This document shows, piece after piece, positions 1 through 7,908 of a DNA stretch of 64,000 bases. Every line of letters starts with the position of its first letter. Position 1 is the first letter of the stretch. Origin of the DNA: Deltaproteobacteria bacterium (GTDB lineage: Bacteria; Myxococcota_A; UBA9160; JAJDAL01); NCBI GenBank assembly GCA_029261875.1, contig JAJDAL010000050.1, forward strand, positions 1-64,000, read 5' to 3'. Made by a program: the position numbers and the translations under genes. The notes beneath the pieces are model-generated. The model ran no database searches, was not told the DNA's origin, and saw nothing but the letters and a program-made list of their open reading frames with translations.

Positions 1-1
1 A

Positions 2-121
2 GGAAAGACCAAGATGCAAGCCAACGTGGCCGTCATGCGGAAGCTCCTCCATGCGATCCACGGAATGCTCGAACACGATCAAGACTTCGTTGGAGAGAAG
101 TTCTTCGCGATGAAGGGTTGA
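2..121 (+). CDS. IS110-type transposase, C-terminal end (cut by window edge)
   Basis: An open frame enters from the left edge and stops with TGA at 119-121, giving the last 39 residues of a protein. The stretch reads like the extreme C-terminus of IS110/IS116/IS902-family transposases: a short basic segment, a VAVMRKLLH helix and a hydrophilic tail. These enzymes use a DEDD catalytic core, which would lie outside the window, so activity cannot be judged. It sits 67 bp upstream of a tyrosine recombinase gene, consistent with a mobile region. The family call rests on a short segment and is tentative. Confidence 0.5.
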   Translation, partial: GKTKMQANVAVMRKLLHAIHGMLEHDQDFVGEKFFAMKG

Positions 122-188
122 CTAGGAAGGGAGTATCTAACAGTTAGGTATTCAAACCCTGGGATCAGGATATCCGATTCGGGGGACG

Positions 189-1571
189 GTGCTCATCCCC
201 TGCAGCACCCACATCAGCTTAGTGCTCGTCACCACTTTTGTGGACACCCACCGAAATTACATAGTACCTGCGCGAGCACCGTTTCTCTGGCGAATCAGAT
301 TGAACCGGAGTTTGAAAGAAGACTCTTCCCAACTGACGGCGGCAAGTGCTAACCGCTGGGTCGAAGTGGGAAACCTTGGCCGTGTAGTCGAAGAGACAAC
401 GAAGGGTGGTCAGCCCCGATTCCGAATCTATTTCGGACGATCGGAGGGGAAGCACCTGCGCTTGGACTCTATGCCGAGCCCGATCGATGGTAAGCCCATT
501 CCTTTCGAGAACCGCGGAATGGCGGTCCGCGTGTTGGAAAGTATTCGGAGTTCGGTCGCAGACGGCATGCCTCTCGAAAGGGCCGTAGCGAAGTTCAAGG
601 CGCAAGCGGTACCGGAGGATTTGGTTGAGAACCGGATCGCCGAGTACCTCAGGTGGTACGAGCACGCTGTGGACAACGGGAAGCGGAGCCCAACGTCTCT
701 TCGGGAAGTAAAGCGCTACGCCGCCCACGACGGGCATTTCTCGTACTGGTGGGGGCGTCCGGTGCACGAGATCCGAATCTCCGACATAAGATCGTGGCAT
801 CTCTGGCTGGCGGAGAGACCCAACGCCCGGAACACCGACAAGACAATCTCTCCCAAAACCCAGAAGAATGTGTCGGATGCGTTTCGGGCATTCCTTCGCC
901 GCCTCGACGAGGACGAGGTAATTGTGCACGCCCCACGCTTCCCGGAGATCGAAGTCCCTGAGTATGCGCCCCAAACAATTTCGATGGAGCTTCAGGAGCA
1001 AATACTCGACGCCATCCCGTGGGAACGAAGAGGAGCATTCCTGGCAGCGGCGACCGAGGCTCTGCGACTTAGCGAGGTCCGCGCGTTCAACGTCGATGGC
1101 TGGAAGGACGGCAAGCTCAACATCTCGCACGCGGTGCAAGGCCCAAGGGCTGACGCTCGGGTACACCACACGAAAAACCGATCGGCGGAATGGCGAGAGC
1201 CATGGCACCCAGAGCTACTACGGTGGATCGGGTGGCGCATGACCCAGCTTTCGGGGCGTGCCAAGCTCCGAGGAGAGGTCGCCCTGTTCTGGAATCCCAA
1301 GGCTCGGAATCCCGCGAAGCGATGGACACCCGACTCGATGGAACGGGAGTGGCACCGAGCCTGCGAGGAGGTAGGCGCTTCCATCCCGTTCCAGGAAGGC
1401 ACCCGCCACAGCACCCTTACGGCGATGGGGTCCACCATGTCGGACCGCATGTTGATGAACTTCTCACGGCACCGCGACGCGAAGTCATTGGGGCGCTACT
1501 CGAAGCCCAAGGCCACCAAAGAAGCGATCATTCGATCGCTCCCCAAGTCAGAGAAACACCGTTCCAAATAG
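189..1571 (+). CDS. Tyrosine recombinase (integrase) of an integrated element
   Basis: This is a phage-type integrase that would recombine att sites. An N-terminal SAM-like DNA-binding part (about 130-255) precedes the catalytic domain. Visible catalytic residues are Arg293 in the ALRLSEV box, Lys329, Arg406, His428 and the nucleophile Tyr437. The His that usually lies three residues before the second Arg is Glu403. The GTG start at 189 gives 460 aa, but the first 55 or so residues look unlike an integrase, so the true start may be internal. The gene points at the 3' end of tRNA-Asp only 91 bp away, the classic arrangement for an element that integrates into that tRNA and extends to the left of the window. 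Confidence 0.85.
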   Translation: MLIPCSTHISLVLVTTFVDTHRNYIVPARAPFLWRIRLNRSLKEDSSQLTAASANRWVEVGNLGRVVEETTKGGQPRFRIYFGRSEGKHLRLDSMPSPIDGKPIPFENRGMAVRVLESIRSSVADGMPLERAVAKFKAQAVPEDLVENRIAEYLRWYEHAVDNGKRSPTSLREVKRYAAHDGHFSYWWGRPVHEIRISDIRSWHLWLAERPNARNTDKTISPKTQKNVSDAFRAFLRRLDEDEVIVHAPRFPEIEVPEYAPQTISMELQEQILDAIPWERRGAFLAAATEALRLSEVRAFNVDGWKDGKLNISHAVQGPRADARVHHTKNRSAEWREPWHPELLRWIGWRMTQLSGRAKLRGEVALFWNPKARNPAKRWTPDSMEREWHRACEEVGASIPFQEGTRHSTLTAMGSTMSDRMLMNFSRHRDAKSLGRYSKPKATKEAIIRSLPKSEKHRSK

Positions 1572-1662
1572 GCCAAATCGGACGCGGGAAACAGCAAACT
1601 GTCCCCTCGCTGTCCCCTCAGCAAAAAAACACAGAAATGTGTCTAATGTTTTCAAGTACTTA

Positions 1663-1739
1663 TGGCGGGGCGGACGGGACTCGAACCCGCAACTTCTGGC
1701 GTGACAGGCCAGTGCTCTAACCAGTTGAACTACCGCCCC
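1663..1739 (-). tRNA. tRNA-Asp (GTC)
   Basis: A 77-nt cloverleaf is readable on the minus strand. The 7-bp acceptor stem is GGGGCGG with CCGCCCC, the anticodon loop carries GTC between CTGGC/GCCAG arms, the T-loop is GGTTCGAGTC and CCA is encoded at 1665-1663. The 3' end faces the integrase gene, making it the probable attachment site. Confidence 0.95.
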
Positions 1740-1740
1740 C

Positions 1741-1790
1741 AAAAACAGCGCCGGCGGTCAATCGTGGCGACTGAGCGCAAAGCGCGAAGT
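1741..1790. repeat. tRNA-linked ~50-bp repeat, copy A
   Basis: One of three related sequences in the window. Two conserved blocks, ACAGCGCCGGCGGTCAA (from 1745) and GAGCGCAAAGCGCGAA (ending 1788), flank a variable centre of about 12-15 bp. It starts directly beside the 5' end of tRNA-Asp, exactly as copy B starts beside tRNA-Val. Confidence 0.6.
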
Positions 1791-1884
1791 CGCTCCTTCA
1801 TCCCGCCAACTCCCTACCACTGCTGAAGAAACCGGGGACGGGGCGCGAACGCCGGGGCCCAACCTCTCACAGCCGTGCGCGACC

Positions 1885-3225
1885 TCAATTAGCCGAAAAT
1901 CCGTTGTCGTGCAAAGACTTTCGGAGCGAGAACCCCGCGGGGGCTCGCACCTGCTGCGTCCAGCGGGAAACTTCGTGCTGGAATTCGAGCGCCCGGTTCG
2001 GGTGCTGCTCCACGACGTTGTGGCGCCGACTCCGTTCGAGTCGTACGTCGTAGAGCTGGTGTTCCATGCGCGCTTGGTTCCACGCGTAGTGCCAGTCCCG
2101 AGTACGAACGAAATAGGCGGGTCCGTTCTCTGCCTTGTCATCGCGCGTGTAGAACCCGCCGTTTCGGATACTTCGCATGCGCCCCACGATGGCGGTCCGC
2201 GTACCCGCACGCCCGTCCTCGATCAGGGGGCGAAGCGACTGCCCGAGAAGTTCCGGCGTGATCGGGGCGCCGGTCCAGTCGAGGAGCGTCGGAACGATAT
2301 CCACAGAGGATATGAGCGCAGCGTGAACCTGGCCCGCAGGGATACGCGACGGCCAGCGAAGGATCAGCGGCGTGCGGAGCGAAACCTCCGTGATCGCGCC
2401 CTTCCCTTGTTCCATGTCGGAAAGGAATTCCCGGTGTTGGGGGCCCATGTCCCATCCGTTGTCCGCGAGAAACACCACGATCGTGTTCTCCCGTAGTCCG
2501 CGCCGATCGAGATGGGCGAGCAACGCCCCCACAACGCTGTCGAAGCGGGTGATGTTCGCGTAGTAGTGCGCAGCGGCGCGCGACAGTCCCTTGTCGCGGT
2601 AGTGTTCGACCGACTCCCGCGGCGCATCGAAGGGCACGTGGGGGAGTTGCGGAGCGAACCAAAGAAAGAACGGTTCATTCCGGTTCTGATCGATGAAAGC
2701 GAGCACCGAGTCGATCGAGGGTCGACCCAATTTGAGATCGGACCCGCCGTGTTGCAGGTTCGTCTGATCGCGCTGGTTGCCGTGGGTAAAGCCCGCTTGC
2801 GCGAAGTTCCCTTCCCAGAATTTTCCTGCTTGGAAGCTGCGGTAGCCCCGTTCCGCTAGACGCCTCGGGAGCGTGGGGATTTTCGCAACGAGGGGTTGGC
2901 TGGCATCGCTGCGGGCGTCGTTTTGATGTCGCTTTGCCTCGAGCTCCCATTGATAGGGATACAACCCGGTGAGGAGCGTTCGCAATGACGGGCGACACAC
3001 GCTTGCGGTGACGTAGGTGGTGGGAAAGACCGTTCCTTCTCGCGCCAAGCGGTCGAGGTGCGGAGTCTCGACATGGGGCGACCCCATGAAGCCGAAATCC
3101 GAGTAACCGTGATCGTCGGATAGGATCAGGACGATGTTGGGGTGGCCGGGGTCGATCCCGGAGCAGGCCGCGCCCCAAAGCAACAAGAAGTAACAAAGGG
3201 CGTTACGCACGAAGCACGATATCAC
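1885..3225 (-). CDS. Sulfatase, exported or lipid-anchored
   Basis: A 446-aa member of the alkaline phosphatase/sulfatase superfamily that would cleave sulfate esters outside the cytoplasm. The N-terminus has a hydrophobic signal ending near Cys21, possibly a lipoprotein signal, though the lipobox is imperfect. The metal-binding SDDHG follows at residues 36-40. The formylglycine motif is C77-R-P-S-L-R-T-L-L-T-G87, so Cys and the closing TG are kept but Leu81 replaces the usual Arg of CxPSR, with Arg82 one place later. A GTG at 3225 is used as start; another GTG five codons later is equally plausible. No sulfatase-maturing enzyme is visible in the window. Confidence 0.88.
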   Translation of the reverse strand: MISCFVRNALCYFLLLWGAACSGIDPGHPNIVLILSDDHGYSDFGFMGSPHVETPHLDRLAREGTVFPTTYVTASVCRPSLRTLLTGLYPYQWELEAKRHQNDARSDASQPLVAKIPTLPRRLAERGYRSFQAGKFWEGNFAQAGFTHGNQRDQTNLQHGGSDLKLGRPSIDSVLAFIDQNRNEPFFLWFAPQLPHVPFDAPRESVEHYRDKGLSRAAAHYYANITRFDSVVGALLAHLDRRGLRENTIVVFLADNGWDMGPQHREFLSDMEQGKGAITEVSLRTPLILRWPSRIPAGQVHAALISSVDIVPTLLDWTGAPITPELLGQSLRPLIEDGRAGTRTAIVGRMRSIRNGGFYTRDDKAENGPAYFVRTRDWHYAWNQARMEHQLYDVRLERSRRHNVVEQHPNRALEFQHEVSRWTQQVRAPAGFSLRKSLHDNGFSAN

Positions 3226-3300
3226 GCTTCGATGGCTCGCGATGCGCAGAATCGGCGCGCGCGTTGGCCGAACAGGGCCGGCTGCGCGCCGGGTGCCGCC

Positions 3301-3969
3301 CTAGCTCGTACTGCCGGAACCCGGCTGCGCTTGCATTTGCGCCTGCATCTGAATCGCCTGCACCTGCATCATGAGCGCCATGTCGCCGGCGACCTGAATG
3401 CGGCCCGCCATGAAGGCCTGCATGGGATCGAGTTCGCCCTTGGCCATGGCTTCGGAATCGGCTTCCGAGATGGTGAGGGTCGTCGTCGCCTCTTCGGGGA
3501 TGGCGCCCGGCCCGAGTTTGAAGTCGACGGACCAATCGCCGCCGGTTCCGCCGCTCACCACCAAGCGGATCACACCCGACAGGGCCTCCATTTGCTTCAA
3601 CGCCGCGGGGCTCGGCCCCGGCGAACCCGCCGCTCCCGCTCCCGGCGAGGAACCGGGTTGCAGCAACGCAGCGGCGCCTTGTCCGAAGACCCCGCCCCGC
3701 CCTTCCCACAGACAACCCCGCCAGTCGTCGACGGATTGCACCAGGGTGAAGGCCGCCTCGTCGCGCGGCCCCGCATGAACTTCGAGGTTGCCGCGGTTCA
3801 AATGGAACACCCACTCGCCACCGCCATCGCCCGAAAGCTTTACGCCCAGCTTGGTGTCGATTTCCTCGGAGCCCGGCGGCAGGGTGATCTCGCCAAAGGT
3901 CTTCGGAAGCCATCCTTCGAAAAACTCTTTCGGGGATATCGCGGTCGCGGGGAGTTCAGCCATGTTCAC
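3301..3969 (-). CDS. SCP2-type sterol/lipid-binding domain protein
   Basis: A cytoplasmic protein of 222 aa with no signal peptide or membrane segment. Two halves with SCP2-like character are seen. Residues 10-90 include a beta-rich segment (GEWVFHLNRGNLEV), and a DWSVDFKLGPG segment around 150 is followed by a segment with an LDPMQAFMAGRIQVAGD motif near 185. The latter motif is typical of the SCP2 fold, which carries lipids or acyl-CoA in a hydrophobic tunnel. A Gly/Pro/Ala-rich linker lies in the middle, and the tail is rich in Gln and Met. It stands between a sulfatase and an MBL-fold lipoprotein; an operon link is not certain. Confidence 0.7.
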   Translation of the reverse strand: MNMAELPATAISPKEFFEGWLPKTFGEITLPPGSEEIDTKLGVKLSGDGGGEWVFHLNRGNLEVHAGPRDEAAFTLVQSVDDWRGCLWEGRGGVFGQGAAALLQPGSSPGAGAAGSPGPSPAALKQMEALSGVIRLVVSGGTGGDWSVDFKLGPGAIPEEATTTLTISEADSEAMAKGELDPMQAFMAGRIQVAGDMALMMQVQAIQMQAQMQAQPGSGSTS

Positions 3970-4047
3970 GTCTCCAATTTTCGAGTTGCCGGCAGTATAG
4001 CGGCGTCCCCGCCGAGGCCTCGGCCTGGGCAGCGGAATTCGCAGGGC

Positions 4048-5103
4048 CTAATCGAGCATTTCCCGGTGGATCGCATCGGAGTCCGCGGGCAAGCGGAAAT
4101 GCATCCCGTCTTCCCCGAGCACGATCTCGCCCGCGAAGGCGTCCGCCGTGCCGCGCAGGAACAGTCGCTCGGCAATGGCGTTGGGGGGAGCGGGAACCAG
4201 GTGATTGAGGACGAGCATCGAAGCGCCGGTCTCGGACGCAACCTCCGCGGCTTCGACCGGCGTGGTGTGGTAGTCGAGGATGTCGGCCATGATTTTTGCG
4301 CGGCGCTTCATGCCGGCTTTCGCCGCCACTTGTTGCGCGACCTCGATCATATGTGCGGCCAGCGCCTCGTGGACGAGTAGATCCACACCCTGGGAATTGC
4401 GCACGAGGTTCGCGCTCTTCGCCGTGTCGCCACTGACGACGACACTGCGCCCCTTGTAGTCGAAGCGATACCCGTAGGCGGGCGTGACGGGCTTGTGATT
4501 GACGCTAAAGGCGCGCACCGCCAGGCCGTCGGCTTCGAAAACCAGCCGGGACTCGCCGTGCTTCGGAAGTGCGATCACGCGCGCTTCGAGCGCGCGGGCG
4601 GCACGGGGCATGATGTCCGCACCGTGATGCTCGACGCGGTACCCGGTGTCGTGTCCGTAGGCGGTCGTAAAGCCCGAGACCACGCGCTTGACTCCCGGCG
4701 GGCCGTAAACCCGCAGGGGCGCGGCGCGGCCAAACGCCCAGCTCTGCATTCCGATTTCACCGAGATCCCCCATGTGGTCCGAGTGAAAATGGGTCAGCAG
4801 CACCGAGTCGATGTGGGCCCGAGGCAGGCGATGCAACCCAATGGTGTTGTAGGAACCGGGACCGACATCCACCAGAACGAAGTGGCCGCCGGCGATGACC
4901 GCCGTGCAGGCGCTGGCTCGCCCCTCGGCGGGAATCGGCGACCCCGTGCCACAGAGGACGACGTGGAGGGCGCCGTCGTCGAGCCATTCGACCCGGTCGT
5001 CCTGCGCGGCCTGTTGCGCCGCGCGTTCCATCATTCGATCCTGAATGCCTTCGCAACCCAGGACGCCCACGAGCACGAAAAGCGATGCGATACGGTGGAT
5101 CAT
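4048..5103 (-). CDS. Metallo-beta-lactamase-fold hydrolase, lipoprotein
   Basis: Starting at the ATG at 5103 (351 aa) places a proper lipoprotein signal at the N-terminus, with lipobox V-L-G-Cys17. A longer frame begins 15 codons upstream but would bury that signal. The zinc motif HFHSDH is at residues 105-110, followed by further MBL ligand regions (SGDTA and an LNHLVP histidine near the C-terminus). The overall pattern resembles RNase Z/arylsulfatase-like MBL enzymes rather than true beta-lactamases. Export argues against RNA processing, so a periplasmic or outer-membrane esterase or phosphodiesterase role is more likely. The substrate is unknown. Confidence 0.8.
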   Translation of the reverse strand: MIHRIASLFVLVGVLGCEGIQDRMMERAAQQAAQDDRVEWLDDGALHVVLCGTGSPIPAEGRASACTAVIAGGHFVLVDVGPGSYNTIGLHRLPRAHIDSVLLTHFHSDHMGDLGEIGMQSWAFGRAAPLRVYGPPGVKRVVSGFTTAYGHDTGYRVEHHGADIMPRAARALEARVIALPKHGESRLVFEADGLAVRAFSVNHKPVTPAYGYRFDYKGRSVVVSGDTAKSANLVRNSQGVDLLVHEALAAHMIEVAQQVAAKAGMKRRAKIMADILDYHTTPVEAAEVASETGASMLVLNHLVPAPPNAIAERLFLRGTADAFAGEIVLGEDGMHFRLPADSDAIHREMLD

Positions 5104-5190
5104 GGCCCCTCCGGACGCCGAGTGTGGCAGCTGGCCGGAGATTCGCAAAGCAGGCTTCGCAGCGGGTGGGCGGTGGAAGGAAAGGGAAGA

Positions 5191-5266
5191 TGGTGGGCGC
5201 GGACGGGATCGAACCGCCGACCCCCTCGGTGTAAACGAGGTGCTCTCCCAGCTGAGCTACGCGCCC
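5191..5266 (-). tRNA. tRNA-Val (TAC)
   Basis: A 76-nt cloverleaf on the minus strand. The acceptor GGGCGCG pairs with CGCGCCC, the anticodon stem CCTCG/CGAGG encloses TTTACAC (anticodon TAC), and CCA is encoded at 5193-5191. Confidence 0.95.
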
Positions 5267-5267
5267 C

Positions 5268-5317
5268 AAAAACAGCGCCAGCGGTCAACGATCTCGGGTG
5301 AGTGCAAAGCGCGAACC
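5268..5317. repeat. tRNA-linked ~50-bp repeat, copy B
   Basis: Contains ACAGCGCCAGCGGTCAA from 5272 and GAGTGCAAAGCGCGAA ending near 5314, the same two blocks and spacing as copy A. It begins directly beside the 5' end of tRNA-Val and is in tandem with copy C, 73 bp away. Confidence 0.6.
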
Positions 5318-5340
5318 CCACCCCCCCAAGAACCAACCCG

Positions 5341-5394
5341 CAAGACAGCGCCAGCCATCCAAGGCTTCAGGGCAATGCGAAGCGCGAACCCCGC
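5341..5394. repeat. tRNA-linked ~50-bp repeat, copy C
   Basis: Contains ACAGCGCCAGCC from 5345 and AATGCGAAGCGCGAACCCC near 5375-5392. It is more diverged than copies A and B and is not next to a tRNA. It lies in the short gap between the lon stop codon and copy B. Confidence 0.5.
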
Positions 5395-5422
5395 ATCCCC
5401 AAAACCACCCCTAAACTTTACC

Positions 5423-7894
5423 CTAATTCACCCCGGCCGGAGGCACCGTCGTCGCCTCGGGCTCCCCGGGCACGTCGTAGATCTCGGCAATGGAGTGCGC
5501 GCCCTCGTTCAAGAACGTGTCCGGGTCCTCGAGCGCCAGGGCATTTGCGAGCACCTCGTCCATGTGCTCCACCATCACGAGCTTGATGTTCTTGGTGATG
5601 GCCGCGGGGATGTCTTTCAGATCCTTGGCGTTCTCTTTCGGGATCAGCACGGTATCGATACCGCCCCGAAGCGCGGCGATCAGCTTCTCCTTCAAGCCGC
5701 CGATCGGCAGCACGCGACCACGCAGGGTGATCTCGCCCGTCATCGCCACGTTGGCGCGAACCGGAACCTGCGTGAGGGCCGAAGCGATGCAGGTCGCAAT
5801 CGTGATCCCCGCGGACGGGCCGTCCTTGGGGGTTCCGCCTTCGGGTACGTGGATGTGGACGTCGACTTTCGAATAGAAGTCGCGCTTCAAGCCCAACTGC
5901 TTCGCCCGCGATCGGATGTAGGACATGGCCGCGCTGGCGGATTCCTGCATGACTTCGCCCAGGCGACCGGTCAATTGCAGCTTGCCGCGCCCCGACGTGA
6001 CCGACACTTCCGTTTGCAGCAGCTCGCCGCCCACTTCCGTATACGCCAAGCCGGTGCAGACGCCGACCCGGTCGCGTTCCTCCGCAAGCCCGAAGCGGTA
6101 TTTGGGAACGCCGAGATACTTGCGAACCACACCGGGCGTCACCTTGACCTTGGTCGCGCTCTCTCCCGCTTTCACGACTTCGCGCGCCACCTTGCGGCAG
6201 ACCGATGCGATCTCGCGCTCGAGACTGCGTACGCCGGCTTCGCGCGTGTAGCGCCGGATGATCTCGAGCAAGGCCGGGTTCGAGAACTCGATGTGCGCTT
6301 CCTTGAGACCATTTTCTTCCCGTTCTTTGGGAACCAGGTATTGCTTCGCGATGTTGAGCTTTTCGGATTCGATGTACCCGGGGATCTGGATGATCTCCAT
6401 GCGATCCTGGAGCGGGCGCGGAATGTTGTGGAGCACGTTGGCGGTGCAGATGAACATCACGCGCGACAAGTCGTAATCGACGTCGAGATAGTGGTCACCG
6501 AAGGAATGGTTCTGCTCCGGATCCAACACCTCGAGTAGCGCCGACGACGGGTCCCCGCGGAAATCCATCGACATCTTGTCGACTTCGTCGAGCAGGAACA
6601 CGGGATTGCTCGATCCCGCCTTCTTGAGGCTCTGGATCACCTTGCCGGGAAACGCACCGATGTAAGTGCGTCGATGGCCGCGAATCTCGGCTTCGTCCCG
6701 CACGCCACCGAGGCTCACGCGCACGAAATCGCGCTCCGTCGCGCGGGCGATCGACTTGCCGAGGGACGTCTTCCCGACACCGGGCGGGCCGACGAGGCAC
6801 AAGATCGGCCCCTTGATCTTCCCCACCAACGAATTCACGGCGAGGTATTCGAGGATCCGCTCTTTGGGTTTGTCCAATCCGTAGTGATCGTGATTGAGGA
6901 CGTTCTCGGCTTCGACGAGGTCCTGCTGCTCTTCCTTGTAGTCCTCCCAGGGCAAACCCACCATCCAGTCGATGTAGTTGCGCACGACCGTGGCTTCGGC
7001 CGACATGGGAGACATCATCTTCAGCTTGCGGATTTCTTTCTTGACGCGATCCATGGCCTCTTCGGGCATCTTCTTGCCCTTCAGCGTTTCTTCGATCTCG
7101 CCAATTTCACTCTTGAAGTCGTCGCGCTCGCCGAGTTCCTTCTGGATCGCGCGCATCTGCTCGTTTAGGTAGTACTCCTTCTGGGAGCGCTCCATCTGCT
7201 TCTTGACGCGGCCCCGGATGCGTTTTTCGACCTCGAGCACTTCGATCTCGGCCTGCATGAGGCTGTAGATCTCTTCGAGGCGCTTGCTGGGCGCAACCAT
7301 TTCGAGCACGCGCTGGCGATCTTCGATGCTCAGGTTCAAGTGGCCCACGATGGCGTCCGCCAGGCGTGAAGGCGACTCGATGCCGGTGATGGAATTGAGC
7401 ATCTCCGGCGGAACTTTCTTGTTGAGCTTCACGTAGCGTTCGAAGGTCGAATAGATGCTGCGGATCAGCGCCTGCACTTCGACGTTCTGCTCTTCCACTT
7501 CGTTGATGAGCTCGACCTCGCAGGTGAAGTGCGGGTCGGATTGGACGTAGGAGCGGATGCGGGCGCGGGACTTGCCTTCCACCAGCACCTTGACGGTGCC
7601 GTCCGGCAGCCTCAGGAGCTGGATGATGCTCGCAAGAGTCCCGATGTCGTAGATGTCTTCGCCCGCGGGATCGTCGGTCCCGGCTTCGCGTTGGGCGGCG
7701 AGGAGCAGCTGGCGGTCGCCGTTGCTCGCTTGCTCCAGCGCATGGATGGATTTCTCGCGCCCGACGAACAGGGGCACCACCATGTGGGGAAACACGACGA
7801 TGTCGCGCAGCGGAAGGAGGGGAACGACCTTGCCAGGGTCCTGCGGGTTCGGCGGATTTCCGCCCGGCTCGTCTTCGTTCCGGAAGATGCCCAT
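5423..7894 (-). CDS. lon: ATP-dependent protease Lon
   Basis: Full-length cytoplasmic AAA+ serine protease (823 aa) that degrades damaged and regulatory proteins. The N-terminal substrate-binding domain (about 20-220) leads into a coiled coil, then the ATPase with Walker A GPPGVGKT (369-376) and Walker B FLLDEVDK (about 433-440). The protease domain has catalytic Ser694 in PKDGPSAG and the partner lysine at 737. It is the last gene of tig-clpP-clpX-lon, starting 14 bp after clpX; the AGGA at the clpX stop codon may serve as its ribosome-binding site. Confidence 0.98.
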   Translation of the reverse strand: MGIFRNEDEPGGNPPNPQDPGKVVPLLPLRDIVVFPHMVVPLFVGREKSIHALEQASNGDRQLLLAAQREAGTDDPAGEDIYDIGTLASIIQLLRLPDGTVKVLVEGKSRARIRSYVQSDPHFTCEVELINEVEEQNVEVQALIRSIYSTFERYVKLNKKVPPEMLNSITGIESPSRLADAIVGHLNLSIEDRQRVLEMVAPSKRLEEIYSLMQAEIEVLEVEKRIRGRVKKQMERSQKEYYLNEQMRAIQKELGERDDFKSEIGEIEETLKGKKMPEEAMDRVKKEIRKLKMMSPMSAEATVVRNYIDWMVGLPWEDYKEEQQDLVEAENVLNHDHYGLDKPKERILEYLAVNSLVGKIKGPILCLVGPPGVGKTSLGKSIARATERDFVRVSLGGVRDEAEIRGHRRTYIGAFPGKVIQSLKKAGSSNPVFLLDEVDKMSMDFRGDPSSALLEVLDPEQNHSFGDHYLDVDYDLSRVMFICTANVLHNIPRPLQDRMEIIQIPGYIESEKLNIAKQYLVPKEREENGLKEAHIEFSNPALLEIIRRYTREAGVRSLEREIASVCRKVAREVVKAGESATKVKVTPGVVRKYLGVPKYRFGLAEERDRVGVCTGLAYTEVGGELLQTEVSVTSGRGKLQLTGRLGEVMQESASAAMSYIRSRAKQLGLKRDFYSKVDVHIHVPEGGTPKDGPSAGITIATCIASALTQVPVRANVAMTGEITLRGRVLPIGGLKEKLIAALRGGIDTVLIPKENAKDLKDIPAAITKNIKLVMVEHMDEVLANALALEDPDTFLNEGAHSIAEIYDVPGEPEATTVPPAGVN

Positions 7895-7908
7895 ATTTTT
7901 TTAGGGTC

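Noticed and set aside
5272..5300. A sigma-70 promoter for tRNA-Val and tRNA-Asp based on TTGACC in the repeat
   Set aside because: At a normal 16-18 bp spacing the -10 box would fall inside the tRNA, where no TATAAT-like sequence exists.
1741..5394. CRISPR-like interpretation of the three repeats
   Set aside because: Only three diverged copies, two of them 3.5 kb apart, no regular spacers and no cas genes.
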